Made by a program: the position numbers and the translations under genes | Shown here: positions 18,038 to 26,786 of the stretch, in pieces | Layout: each line of letters opens with the position of its first letter | Numbering within the stretch: position 1 is the first letter of the stretch | Notes under the pieces: model-generated | Database searches by the model: none | What the model was told of the DNA's origin: nothing | The model's input: the letters and a program-made list of their open reading frames with translations, nothing else | Source: DYJK01 sp040755055 | GTDB taxonomy: Bacteria > Bacteroidota > Ignavibacteria > Ignavibacteriales > Melioribacteraceae | NCBI GenBank assembly: GCA_040755055.1 | Contig: JBFMBS010000012.1 | Location: 48,657 to 112,656 of the forward strand | Direction: 5' to 3' | Length of the DNA: 64,000 bases

Positions 18038-18775
18038 ATGAAAAAAGAATGGTTTAAAGAGTGGTTTGAATCAAATGATTATTTAGATGTTTATAATCAT
18101 AGGGATGATAAGGAAGCGCTTACATTAATTGAATTGATAATTAAAACAATAAATCCGTCTAAAGAAAAAATATTTTTAGATGCTGCTTGTGGTTTTGGCA
18201 GACATGCACTTGTACTTTCCTCTCTCGGTTATAAAGTGGTGGGATTTGATTTAAGCAGAAATTTACTAAGCATTGCAAAAAGAAAATCTCTCGATAAAAA
18301 TTTGAATCTTGATCTTTTAGTAGCCGATTTCAGGTCGATTACATTTAAGAAAAAAATAGATGCGGTGCTGAATTTATTTACAAGTTTCGGGTATTTTGAA
18401 ACTGATGAGGACAATTTCCATTTTATAAAAAGTGCGCACCATTTTATGAATAAAGAAGGATATTACGTTTTGGATTATATTAATCTTCCTTACCTTGAAA
18501 AAAATATTGTAAGAGAAACAGAAAGAGTTGTTGGGGGAAAAATTATTCGTGAATTCCGTAGTATAGAAAATGATAGGGTTAATAAGAAAATTCTCATCCG
18601 GGAAGGAAATACTTTGGTCGAGTATAATGAATCGGTTAAACTTTATAACCAGGAATTTTTAATTAAAAATTTCCGTTATGCCGGTTTTAATCTTATCAAA
18701 CAGTATGGTGATTATCTTGGTAATGATTTTGATGAACAAGAATCACCAAGATTAGTCCTTTTCTTTCAAAAATGA
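18038..18775 (+). CDS. Class I SAM-dependent methyltransferase
   Basis: The 245-residue protein has a Rossmann-fold methyltransferase core with motif I FLDAACGFGRHALVLSSLG, motif II VVGFDLSRNLLSIAKRK, and a motif IV-like region DAVLNLFTSFGYF. This pattern is common in small-molecule methyltransferases of unknown substrate. The F-T-S-F-G-Y-F segment and the C-terminal DYLGNDFDEQESPRLVLFF are typical of a subgroup often found beside recR in this part of the tree; that association is from memory. The stop overlaps the next start (ATGA), suggesting coupled translation with the lipoprotein. Confidence 0.82.
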   Translation: MKKEWFKEWFESNDYLDVYNHRDDKEALTLIELIIKTINPSKEKIFLDAACGFGRHALVLSSLGYKVVGFDLSRNLLSIAKRKSLDKNLNLDLLVADFRSITFKKKIDAVLNLFTSFGYFETDEDNFHFIKSAHHFMNKEGYYVLDYINLPYLEKNIVRETERVVGGKIIREFRSIENDRVNKKILIREGNTLVEYNESVKLYNQEFLIKNFRYAGFNLIKQYGDYLGNDFDEQESPRLVLFFQK

Positions 18776-19350
18776 AAACTAAAATCATTATATCGGTTTT
18801 TTTAATTGTAATTGTTAATTCTTGCGACCTATTTACAACCCGGGAGCCGGAATCTCCTGAGAATCCAAGTAATAACTTAATCCCGGCAACTACACCCGAA
18901 ATACTTTTCAGCAATTTAGAATCGTCTATAGAATCAAAAGTACTGGAATACTACTTATCATGTTTTATCGATCAAACTTATTTGAATAAAGATTATCTAT
19001 TTATCGCATCGGGGAGTGCATTAACACAGTATCCCGTGCTAAGTTCCTGGGATCTGAATTCCGAAAGACAATACTTTAATAATCTAAGTGCAAATTTAGG
19101 TGAAGGTTCTAATATTACTATTACTTTTTCCGAACAGACAAATAATCCTCAAGGTGATAGTTCAATTTACAGTTTGGATTATTCGATGAATATTGTTTCT
19201 ACCAATACCACGATAGCCGGTGATTATAAGGGTTCGGCATTATTTAAAATCTTTCTTGATTCAAGAAATCAATGGGTTATTGTAGAATGGCAAGATATTA
19301 AAAAGGAAAATTTTTCTTGTTGGAGCGATTTAAAGGGGAAAGTCTATTAA
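18772..19350 (+). CDS. Hypothetical lipoprotein
   Basis: This is a 192-residue protein of unknown function. A short signal sequence ends in IVIVNSCDLF, so Cys18 is a good lipidation site. A Pro/Glu-rich spacer follows (TREPESPENPSN). The remaining domain, about residues 40-190, contains TPEILFSNLESSIESKVLEYYLSC in spaced aromatic patterns and ends FKIFLDSRNQWVIVEWQDIK. A NTF2-like (SnoaL-type) fold is possible from the length and the terminal DxxWxIxxWxD pattern. The next gene encodes a protein with the same C-terminal pattern, so the two may be paralogous partners. Confidence 0.7.
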   Translation: MKTKIIISVFLIVIVNSCDLFTTREPESPENPSNNLIPATTPEILFSNLESSIESKVLEYYLSCFIDQTYLNKDYLFIASGSALTQYPVLSSWDLNSERQYFNNLSANLGEGSNITITFSEQTNNPQGDSSIYSLDYSMNIVSTNTTIAGDYKGSALFKIFLDSRNQWVIVEWQDIKKENFSCWSDLKGKVY

Positions 19351-19840
19351 AAAATATTTTATATATGGTCTATTGATTATACTTAATAGTTGTGTCAATC
19401 CCTTTGCGCCTGAGATTGATGAAAATCTTGGAAGCGAGGGGGGTATAATCTCCGATCAAAAAAATATAGACGGAGTTTTTCAAAATTTTCAATATGCATA
19501 TACATTTAAGGATACATTAATTTACAGTCAATTATTGGATAAAGACTTTACATTCAGCTATAGAAATTACGACTTAGGTGTAGATGTTTCCTGGGGGAGA
19601 GACGAAGAAATGAAAGTAACTTATGGTCTGTTTCAGAATACACAAAGACTTGATTTGATCTGGAACAACATAATTACGATAACCGGAGATTCAACAAGTA
19701 TAATTAGGAGTTTTAATTTAACAATCACATTTAATCCGACGGATATTGTTTATGTTGACGGTAAGGTTAATCTTCTGCTAAAAAAAGGCGAAGATAACAA
19801 ATGGAAAATATTGCGCTGGATTGATGAATCAAACTTTTAA
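19346..19840 (+). CDS. Hypothetical lipoprotein, paralogue of its neighbour, probable ATT start
   Basis: The first standard start codon is a TTG at 19373, which would leave only MIILNSC before the lipidated Cys and no basic residues. Reading nine codons further up gives (I)KKYFIYGLLIILNSC, a complete lipoprotein signal with two lysines. This frame begins at an ATT at 19346 that overlaps the previous stop codon, with AGGGGA about seven bases upstream. I therefore propose the ATT start. The mature domain of about 145 residues ends in LLLKKGEDNKWKILRWIDE, like the upstream protein's ending. Function is unknown. Confidence 0.65.
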   Translation: MKKYFIYGLLIILNSCVNPFAPEIDENLGSEGGIISDQKNIDGVFQNFQYAYTFKDTLIYSQLLDKDFTFSYRNYDLGVDVSWGRDEEMKVTYGLFQNTQRLDLIWNNIITITGDSTSIIRSFNLTITFNPTDIVYVDGKVNLLLKKGEDNKWKILRWIDESNF

Positions 19841-19845
19841 CAATT

Positions 19846-20727
19846 ATGATATTATTTTATATCTCTGAAGCATTTAGAGTTTTTAGAAGATCGCCATTTG
19901 CTACAGTTGTAACCATTAGTATAACTGCAATTGCAGTCTTTATTACAACTATAGCTATCTTCATGCTGTTTGTTTCAAACCAGCTATCGGAAAAAGTAAT
20001 AAGAAACATTGAAGTTAGGGCTTACATTAAAGACTCAGAAGATTCTACGTCAATCGAAAAGATGAAAACCGAACTCCGGTCATTTGTTTTCATCTCATCA
20101 CTAAAGTTTGTAAGTAAAGAAGATGCGGCAGAAGAATTCAGAACTGAAACCGGGGAAGATTTTCGTTCAGTGCTGGATGCAAATCCGCTACCAAATTCAT
20201 TCGTGATTAAATTTATACCTGAAAAAGTTAACGAAAAGAATTTTAATATTTATGTGAAAGAGATAGCAGAAATCGACGGAATTGATGAAGTTGTTTATGA
20301 TTACAATGTAGTTATAAAGATTATGGATTTGCTTCGGACGTCTAAGACCATCATATATGTATTTTCGTGTTTACTTTTAATTCTTTCAATTTATTTAGTT
20401 TATGTCCATAACAAAATGCAGTTCGAAAATAATATAGATTTGTATCGAACAATGAAATTGGTAGGTTCAAAAATTAGTTCTCTAAAAATCCCCTTATATT
20501 TTAATGGGATATTAATAGGTCTAATTGCCGGTGCAGTCTGTGTAATTTTCAATTATATAATATACTATTTATTGACTGCTATAATTAATAATCTTAAATT
20601 TTCAGTTGTAATTCGAGGGCAGCAATTCTTCTTACCGCTTATTATTGGATTTCTGTTGGGTCTATTAGGTAGTATAATTTATTCATTTAAAATATCATTG
20701 AAAATAGACGAAAAAAATTCTAATTAA
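19846..20727 (+). CDS. ftsX: FtsX-like cell-division ABC transporter permease
   Basis: FtsX, with the ATPase FtsE, controls septal peptidoglycan hydrolases. The 293-residue protein has the FtsX plan: TM1 (FATVVTISITAIAVFITTIAIF), a periplasmic loop of about 110 residues containing VRAYIKDSED and FVSKEDAAEEFRTETGEDF, then three TM helices with NKMQFENNIDLYRTMKLVGS between TM2 and TM3. ftsE is not adjacent in the window, so its partner must lie elsewhere. It is five bases after the lipoprotein and ten before the SLBB gene. Confidence 0.88.
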   Translation: MILFYISEAFRVFRRSPFATVVTISITAIAVFITTIAIFMLFVSNQLSEKVIRNIEVRAYIKDSEDSTSIEKMKTELRSFVFISSLKFVSKEDAAEEFRTETGEDFRSVLDANPLPNSFVIKFIPEKVNEKNFNIYVKEIAEIDGIDEVVYDYNVVIKIMDLLRTSKTIIYVFSCLLLILSIYLVYVHNKMQFENNIDLYRTMKLVGSKISSLKIPLYFNGILIGLIAGAVCVIFNYIIYYLLTAIINNLKFSVVIRGQQFFLPLIIGFLLGLLGSIIYSFKISLKIDEKNSN

Positions 20728-20736
20728 AGGTTAAAG

Positions 20737-21261
20737 ATGAAAATATATAAGTTGTTATTCCTCTTACTATTCTTTTTAATTGTCGGGAAATCCGCTGCTC
20801 AAGTAACTGATTATGAATTAGGTTCAAGCTTGTTTAATCGGTATAGTCAGCAAACCGGTCTTTTTGATTTATCGGATCCCAATGCTGTCAATATTAAAGT
20901 TGCTGTCTGGGGTTTTGTGCGTTACCCTGGCAAATATATTGTGCCGTCATATACAACTATTTCCGATTTGCTGTCTTATGCCGGCGGTCCTACTGATGCT
21001 GCTGAATTAGAAGAATTAAAATTGTACAGAGTACATGAAGATGGGAGACAAGAATTAATAAATGTTAATTTCAGCGAGATTATGTGGAATGATAAATTAG
21101 ATTCAAAGTTTAATCGAGCTCCAAATCTGGAAGCCGGAGATATTTTAGTTGTTACGGGTTCACCAAGGTTATATACAAGAGACCAGGTGTCTTTGTGGGT
21201 CACAATTTTAAGCGCTTTGATTTCTTTATCAATCTTAGTATTAAATATTGTTCGTAATTAG
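20737..21261 (+). CDS. SLBB-domain polysaccharide export-like protein
   Basis: This 174-residue envelope protein has a signal peptide (to about residue 22, ending KSAAQ). One SLBB domain covers about residues 50-140 (NIKVAVWGFVRYPGKYIVPS, then TISDLLSYAGGPTDAAELEEL and LEAGDILVVTG). A C-terminal transmembrane helix follows (WVTILSALISLSILVLNIV). It lacks the N-terminal Poly_export domain of full Wza proteins, so it is an accessory export component or a Wza substitute. It sits next to the Wzc-like kinase, which supports a role in capsule or exopolysaccharide export. Confidence 0.82.
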   Translation: MKIYKLLFLLLFFLIVGKSAAQVTDYELGSSLFNRYSQQTGLFDLSDPNAVNIKVAVWGFVRYPGKYIVPSYTTISDLLSYAGGPTDAAELEELKLYRVHEDGRQELINVNFSEIMWNDKLDSKFNRAPNLEAGDILVVTGSPRLYTRDQVSLWVTILSALISLSILVLNIVRN

Positions 21262-21269
21262 GAGAAACA

Positions 21270-23507
21270 TTGAATACACCTAATAATAATTCCCAATACC
21301 AGGAATATCATACACTAAAAGATTATTGGAGCCTGATTCAATTAAATCTTTTCCCAATTATTTTAATTGCATTGACCGGTCTTGCTGTAGCAATTATTTA
21401 TGCCATAAGCAGTCCAAATATTTACAAATCGACAACTGTAATTAAATTGGCAAAACCTCAAGGCAATATTCTAGATGCTCCTTTAGTTCCTGAATTCCAA
21501 GATTTTGGTAGTGACCGCTTCATTGCCAATGAAATTGAGATATTAAAAAGTTACCAGTTAAGGGAAAAAGTTGCAAATGCACTCATAGATAGTTTCAAAG
21601 TATCAAAAAAGAATAAAAACTTTTTTTTAATCTTTGAAGAAAGCGATAGACCATCTGCCAAAGAAAAAATAAAATCACTTAATTCTGTTGCTTCATCATT
21701 AAGCGGTTATGTTTCGATAGATCAAAAAAGGGGTCTTGATATTGTCGAAATAATCGCTGAATCCCAATCTCCTAACGAGGCAGCTATTATTTCTAATCTC
21801 TATGCCGAAGCATACAAAGAAATAAATTTAACTTATAATAGGCAGCAATTAACAGCAATTAAGGATTTCTTAGCAGAGCAGAGAGAAGAAAAGCTTAGTG
21901 AGCTGGCTACTGTCGAAGAGACTTTACTCAATTACCAGGAACAGCGGGGTATTGTTCAATTGCCTTCACAAACTCAGGTTTTAATTCAACAAGCATCCGA
22001 ATTTGAAGCAAAGATGAAATCGATCCAGATTGATTTGACTATATCGGAAAAAACTTTGAAACAGTATAAAGACGAACTAGAGAAACAAGACCCGGAAATA
22101 AAGGACTATATAGAAAGTTTTGCAACAGAACCATATATTAAAAACTTACAAACTCAAATTGCTGATTTGCAAACCCAAAAAGATCGTGCTTTATCGAGCG
22201 CTTCTGCAAACCTGAAAAGAAACGAGATTATTAAAGACATTGATAGACGAATTAATGATCTAAAAGAAAAACTGAACAGCCAGTTGTCGGTTTATAGAGC
22301 CGGTATTTTATCTTCCAGTCCGGAAGAAATAAAAAACACTACAAAAAAAGTTTTAGAAGAAGAAGTTAAATACCAATCGTTGTTGGCATCTTATAGAAAG
22401 CTAAATGAAATTGTGCAAGACTATGATAACCGCTTAAACAAACTTCCAACTAGTACAATTGATTTAGCCAGACTACAACGTGAACAATCTGCCTATGAGA
22501 AGCTTTACTCACAAGTAGAAGAAAAATACCAGCAAGCATTAATAAATGAACAATCCGTTCCAAGCAATGTTTTCATTATAGACAGCGGCAGAGTACCAAC
22601 TTCACCGGCTAAACCTAATAGACTGCTGATTGTAATTGTGGGCCTTGTGCTCGGGTTTGGTATAGGTATTACTTACGCTTTTGTAAGAAATCATTTCGAT
22701 AACACCGTTAAAACTCCAGAAGATATCCAGAACAAAAACATAAATATTCTTGCATGGATACCAAAGATAGAAGGTTTAGATACCGGCAATAAAGATTTCG
22801 AATTTATTGTAGCAAAAAAACCGGATGCAAGTGCAAGCGAAGCTTATAGGGCATTGCGTACAAGAATTAAATTTTCTAAGATTGATAAAGAATTTCTAAA
22901 GACACTTTTAGTTACATCCCCTACATCTCAAGAAGGTAAAACAACTACTTCCGTTAATCTTGCCGGCAGTATGGCACTTGCAAACTTTAAGACTGTAATT
23001 CTTGATGCCGATCTTAGGAAGCCGCGAGTGCATTCTATATTTGGACACAAAAGATTCCCGGGTTTTACCGACTATTTCTTTGGGCAGTCAACTTACGAAG
23101 AGGTAATTAGAAAAACCGGGATAGGTAATTTATACTATATAAGCGCCGGTACAATACCTCCTAATCCTTCCGAAATACTTGGTTCTTCTCAAATGGAAAG
23201 TTTTTTGGAAAAATTAAAAAGTGATTTTGATTATGTTATCATCGATTCACCTCCATTGATACCGGTAACTGATTCAGAAATAATTGCTCAAATTGCTGAT
23301 GGAACTATTTTAGTAGCTTCTTCAAATAATACCGAGATGGATTTGCTGGAAAAATCTGTTGAAATTCTTAATAGAGATAAAACAACCTTCTTAGGTGTTC
23401 TGCTTAATAATTTTAGTTACCGAAGCGGTTACAGTTCATATTATAAATATTACTATTATTATTCTAGACCTACAAACGGTTCTAAAAAAAGTAAAATTAA
23501 AGTATAA
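21270..23507 (+). CDS. Wzc-type polysaccharide co-polymerase with tyrosine autokinase
   Basis: The 745-residue inner-membrane protein regulates exopolysaccharide chain length and export. It has a Wzz domain with TM1 near residues 25-45, a long periplasmic coiled-coil region (about 180-430), and TM2 near residues 455-475 (LLIVIVGLVLGFGIGITYAF). The cytoplasmic BY-kinase domain carries Walker A SPTSQEGKTTTS, A' VILDADLRKPR and B DYVIIDSPP. The C-terminus has nine tyrosines clustered between about residues 715 and 728, the autophosphorylation tail. The start is a TTG with GGAG upstream. It is coupled to the SLBB gene and followed by the UDP-xylose synthase. Confidence 0.93.
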   Translation: MNTPNNNSQYQEYHTLKDYWSLIQLNLFPIILIALTGLAVAIIYAISSPNIYKSTTVIKLAKPQGNILDAPLVPEFQDFGSDRFIANEIEILKSYQLREKVANALIDSFKVSKKNKNFFLIFEESDRPSAKEKIKSLNSVASSLSGYVSIDQKRGLDIVEIIAESQSPNEAAIISNLYAEAYKEINLTYNRQQLTAIKDFLAEQREEKLSELATVEETLLNYQEQRGIVQLPSQTQVLIQQASEFEAKMKSIQIDLTISEKTLKQYKDELEKQDPEIKDYIESFATEPYIKNLQTQIADLQTQKDRALSSASANLKRNEIIKDIDRRINDLKEKLNSQLSVYRAGILSSSPEEIKNTTKKVLEEEVKYQSLLASYRKLNEIVQDYDNRLNKLPTSTIDLARLQREQSAYEKLYSQVEEKYQQALINEQSVPSNVFIIDSGRVPTSPAKPNRLLIVIVGLVLGFGIGITYAFVRNHFDNTVKTPEDIQNKNINILAWIPKIEGLDTGNKDFEFIVAKKPDASASEAYRALRTRIKFSKIDKEFLKTLLVTSPTSQEGKTTTSVNLAGSMALANFKTVILDADLRKPRVHSIFGHKRFPGFTDYFFGQSTYEEVIRKTGIGNLYYISAGTIPPNPSEILGSSQMESFLEKLKSDFDYVIIDSPPLIPVTDSEIIAQIADGTILVASSNNTEMDLLEKSVEILNRDKTTFLGVLLNNFSYRSGYSSYYKYYYYYSRPTNGSKKSKIKV

Positions 23508-23511
23508 ATAG

Positions 23512-24459
23512 ATGCAAAAGAAAGTTGCTGTTGTTACCGGAGGTGCCGGTTTTCTCGGCTCACATCTTTGTGATCGCCTCGTTAAAGAAAATCTTAAAGT
23601 AATTTGTTTAGATAATCTAATTACCGGTAGGATAGAAAACATTGAACACCTTTTTGGTAATGAAAATTTTCAATTCATTAAGCTTGATGTTACAAATTTC
23701 ATACATGTTCCATCGCATGTAGATTACGTTCTCCACTTTGCATCACCGGCAAGCCCGATTGATTATTTAAAACTACCGATTCAGACCTTGAAAGTTGGTT
23801 CGCTCGGTACGCATAAAGTTCTTGGTCTTGCAAAAGAGAAGAAGGCAGTTTTCTTATTAGCTTCAACATCCGAAGTCTACGGCGACCCGTTGATACATCC
23901 GCAAAAAGAAGATTACTGGGGCAATGTTAATCCGGTTGGTCCTCGCGGCGTTTATGACGAAGCAAAAAGATTTGCCGAAGCAATGACGATGGCTTATCAC
24001 CGATACCATGGATTGCAAACAAGAATCGTAAGAATATTCAACACTTACGGTCAGCGTATGAGATTAGATGACGGTAGAGCTTTGCCGACCTTTATTTCGC
24101 AAGCATTGAAAGGGGAAAACGTAACTGTTTTTGGTGATGGTTCACAAACAAGAAGTTTTTGTTTCGTAGCTGATTTAATAGAAGGTATTTATAAACTATT
24201 AATGTCAAATCATGTTGAACCAATAAATATCGGCAATCCGGAAGAAATTTCTTTACTTCAATTTGCAAATGAAGTTATTGAAATTTGTAATTCAAAGAGT
24301 AAAATTATTTTCCAGGAATTGCCGGAGGATGATCCGAAGGTACGCCAACCCGATATAACACTTGCTCAAGAAATTCTTAACTGGGAACCGAAAGTAAGTA
24401 GGGGAGAAGGACTAAAATTAACTCTGAAATACTTTAAGAATGAGTTGAAAATTAACTAA
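23512..24459 (+). CDS. UDP-glucuronate decarboxylase (UDP-xylose synthase)
   Basis: This NAD-dependent SDR of 315 residues converts UDP-glucuronate to UDP-xylose. Signatures are VTGGAGFLGSHLCDRL for NAD binding, HFASPASPIDYLKLPIQT, the catalytic TSEVYGDPLIHPQ, and VGPRGVYDEAKRFAEAMTM with the YxxxK pair. The ASPASP block and the GNVNPVGPRG loop separate it from other NDP-sugar dehydratases. It follows wzc by four bases and ends before a clear terminator, so it closes the recR-to-export transcript and probably supplies xylose for the exported polymer. Confidence 0.93.
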   Translation: MQKKVAVVTGGAGFLGSHLCDRLVKENLKVICLDNLITGRIENIEHLFGNENFQFIKLDVTNFIHVPSHVDYVLHFASPASPIDYLKLPIQTLKVGSLGTHKVLGLAKEKKAVFLLASTSEVYGDPLIHPQKEDYWGNVNPVGPRGVYDEAKRFAEAMTMAYHRYHGLQTRIVRIFNTYGQRMRLDDGRALPTFISQALKGENVTVFGDGSQTRSFCFVADLIEGIYKLLMSNHVEPINIGNPEEISLLQFANEVIEICNSKSKIIFQELPEDDPKVRQPDITLAQEILNWEPKVSRGEGLKLTLKYFKNELKIN

Positions 24460-24483
24460 CCTTTTATTTGGAATTAATTATAT

Positions 24484-24514
24484 AAAAAAGTCCCGCAAAT
24501 TTGCGGGACTTTTT
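24484..24514. terminator. Rho-independent terminator after the UDP-xylose synthase gene
   Basis: GTCCCGCAAATTTGCGGGAC (24490-24509) is a perfect palindrome flanked by A6 on the left and T5 on the right. It lies 25 bases after the plus-strand stop and before the convergent groL stop, so it can serve both. Confidence 0.92.
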
Positions 24515-24570
24515 AATTTCATAACTTAACTTCAGAATTCCGTATTGAATTCTATTTTCCTAGTTATCTA

Positions 24571-26202
24571 TTAATACATTCCGTCCATACCGCCGTGTGG
24601 CATCGGCGGCATTGGTTTTTCTTCTTCTTTCTTCTCATACACAACTGCTTCTGTAGTAATTAATAATGAAGAAACAGATGCAGCATTTTCGAGTGCTGTT
24701 CTGGTAACTTTAGTAGGATCGATTACACCAGATTTCAATAGGTTCTCATATGTCTCGGTTGCAGCGTTGAACCCGAAATCATTTTTACCTTCCAATACTT
24801 TATTGAGTACAACAGCACCTTCCAAACCGGCATTAGCAGCTATTTGTTTGAGTGGTTCTTCAAGTGCTTTCTGAACAATTTTGATACCGGTACTTTGATC
24901 TTCGTTTTCGCCTTTAATTTTATCTAAAGCAGAGATAGCTCTTACTAAAGCAACCCCGCCGCCAACAACAATTCCTTCTTCAACTGCTGCTCTTGTAGCA
25001 TGCAGAGCATCTTCAACACGAGCTTTCTTTTCTTTCATCTCTATTTCAGTTGCGGCACCAATTTTTAATACGGCAACACCACCCGATAATTTTGCGAGTC
25101 TTTCTTGTAATTTTTCTTTATCGTAATCTGAGGTTGTTTTTTCAATCTGCGATTTGATTTCATTGATTCTCTTTTTAATATCATCGGCTTTGCCGGCACC
25201 TTCAACTATAGTGGTATTATCTTTATCTATTGTTACTTTCTTAGCACGTCCTAAGTATTCAATTGTTGCATTCTCTAATTTAAAACCTCTTTCTTCGGAA
25301 ACCACTGTACCGCTTGTAAGTACTGCAATATCTTCAAGCATTGCCTTTCTTCTATCACCAAATCCCGGAGCTTTAACGGCGCATACTTTCAATGTACCTC
25401 TAAGTTTGTTTACAACTAAAGTAGCTAATGCTTCTCCTTCAAGGTCTTCTGCGATAATTAATAATTGGCGTCCGGATTGAGCAATTTTTTCAAGAATAGG
25501 AAGGAGATCTTTCATTGCGGAAATTTTCTTATCATGAATTAAAATGTAGGCATCCTCTAAGGTCGCTTCCATGGTCTCGGAATTAGTTACAAAGTAAGGT
25601 GAGATATAACCGCGGTCAAATTGCATACCTTCAACTACATCTAAAGTAGTTTCTGCAGATTTACTTTCTTCAACGGTAATAACACCATCTTTGCCGACTT
25701 TTTCCATAGCATCTGCAATTAAGTTACCGATGGTCTTATCATTATTGGCTGATATAGAACCGACTTGAGCAATTTCTTCACGTCCGCCAACTTCTTTACT
25801 GATTGATTTAAGATATTCAACAACTTTAGCAACAGCCAAATCGATTCCTCTTTTCAGATCCATAGGATTAGCGCCGGCTGTAACATTTTTCAATCCTTCA
25901 CGATAAATAGCTTGTGCTAAAACAGTAGCTGTAGTTGTTCCATCGCCGGCAACATCGCTGGTTTTGGAAGCAACTTCGCGTACCATTTGTGCACCCATAT
26001 TTTCTATTGCATGTTCAAGCTCAATTTCCTTAGCAACCGAAACACCGTCTTTGGTTACAGTAGGAGCACCGAATTTTTTATCAAGAATAACATTTCGGCC
26101 TTTAGGTCCCAGGGTTACTTTAACTGCGTTTGCTAATTTATCAACACCGGCTTTGAGTGAACTTCTCGCATCGCTGCTGAATTCAATTATTTTTGCTGCC
26201 AT
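24571..26202 (-). CDS. groL: Chaperonin GroEL, 60-kDa subunit
   Basis: GroEL is the ATP-driven double-ring folding chamber. The 543-residue protein has the full family sequence: KLANAVKVTLGPKGRNVILD, KDGVSVAKEIELEH, GDGTTTATVLAQAI, the nucleotide-binding GGGVALVRAISAL, and a C-terminal Met/Gly-rich tail ending GGMDGMY. AGGAG precedes the ATG. It is 26 bases downstream of groS on the minus strand, under the CIRCE-containing promoter upstream of groS. Confidence 0.98.
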   Translation of the reverse strand: MAAKIIEFSSDARSSLKAGVDKLANAVKVTLGPKGRNVILDKKFGAPTVTKDGVSVAKEIELEHAIENMGAQMVREVASKTSDVAGDGTTTATVLAQAIYREGLKNVTAGANPMDLKRGIDLAVAKVVEYLKSISKEVGGREEIAQVGSISANNDKTIGNLIADAMEKVGKDGVITVEESKSAETTLDVVEGMQFDRGYISPYFVTNSETMEATLEDAYILIHDKKISAMKDLLPILEKIAQSGRQLLIIAEDLEGEALATLVVNKLRGTLKVCAVKAPGFGDRRKAMLEDIAVLTSGTVVSEERGFKLENATIEYLGRAKKVTIDKDNTTIVEGAGKADDIKKRINEIKSQIEKTTSDYDKEKLQERLAKLSGGVAVLKIGAATEIEMKEKKARVEDALHATRAAVEEGIVVGGGVALVRAISALDKIKGENEDQSTGIKIVQKALEEPLKQIAANAGLEGAVVLNKVLEGKNDFGFNAATETYENLLKSGVIDPTKVTRTALENAASVSSLLITTEAVVYEKKEEEKPMPPMPHGGMDGMY

Positions 26203-26228
26203 AATTTTTCTCCTTTTTTATTCAAACT

Positions 26229-26525
26229 TTATTTTACTATTCCGTAAATATCGCTTTCACGCATTATTAAATATTCTTCACCTTCAATCTTTACTTCAGT
26301 ACCTGAATATTTGCCATATAAAACCGTATCACCGGCTTTTACAGTCAAAGCCATAACTTTACCGTCTTCTGTAATTCTACCGGTACCAACAGCAACTACG
26401 GTACCCTCTATTGGTTTTTCTTTAGCTGTATCTGGTAAAATAATGCCACCCTTTGTAGTTTCTTCTGCCTCTTTCGGCTTTACAACTACTCTATCATGCA
26501 AAGGTTGGATTTTGAATTGTGCCAT
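26229..26525 (-). CDS. groS: Co-chaperonin GroES, 10-kDa subunit
   Basis: GroES caps the GroEL chamber. The 98-residue protein shows QPLHDRVVVKPKEAEETTKGG at the start of the barrel, where the mobile loop carries the TKGGIILPD contact, then KEKPIEGTVVAVG, VLYGKYSGTEVKIEGEEYLI and the C-terminal strand. AGGAGG lies directly before the ATG. It is the first gene of groES-groEL, controlled by the promoter and CIRCE just upstream. Confidence 0.98.
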   Translation of the reverse strand: MAQFKIQPLHDRVVVKPKEAEETTKGGIILPDTAKEKPIEGTVVAVGTGRITEDGKVMALTVKAGDTVLYGKYSGTEVKIEGEEYLIMRESDIYGIVK

Positions 26526-26552
26526 AATACCTCCTTTTTGATTTATATTAGA

Positions 26553-26579
26553 TTAGCACTCTAAAATTTTGAGTGCTAA
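26553..26579 (-). promoter_or_regulatory. CIRCE operator (HrcA binding site)
   Basis: TTAGCACTC (26553-26561) and GAGTGCTAA (26571-26579) are perfect 9-bp arms around a 9-base spacer, the exact CIRCE consensus. It lies 28 bases before the groS ATG, in the transcribed leader and touching the -10 box. This implies repression by an HrcA homologue encoded elsewhere. Confidence 0.97.
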
Positions 26580-26606
26580 TATATTACACGGAGTAAATAT
26601 TGTCAA
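26578..26606 (-). promoter_or_regulatory. Sigma-70-like promoter of groESL
   Basis: On the minus strand, TTGACA (complement of 26601-26606) and TATATT (complement of 26578-26583) are separated by 17 bases. The -10 box overlaps the outer edge of CIRCE by two bases, so HrcA binding would block polymerase. The consensus -35 is notable for a Bacteroidetes-group genome, where the primary sigma often prefers other boxes. Confidence 0.75.
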
Positions 26607-26740
26607 TAAGGTATAGAAAGAGGAGTGATAGAAAAATAGCTTGAACTTGAAATTACAGAAAGTGTTTTTTAAGATGAGGGTGAATTCCCAGCCACTATTG
26701 TGAAAAAAATAAAAATCATATTTAGATACCTCGCTGCCTC

Positions 26741-26783
26741 GCCTCGACAAGTCTCAACGAGTCGAAGTGGGTTGCGGCGAGGA
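26741..26783. repeat. GC-rich imperfect palindrome of the CCTCG type
   Basis: CCTCGCTGCCTCGCC near 26730-26745 and GCGGCGAGG near 26773-26781 form an imperfect inverted repeat, with CTCGACAAG and AGTCGAAG inside. Related GC-rich words occur at 36693, 38973, 42253, 47254 and 55486, so this is probably one copy of a dispersed family. It fills most of the gap upstream of groS and just after the secreted-protein gene. Confidence 0.55.
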
Positions 26784-26786
26784 GAT

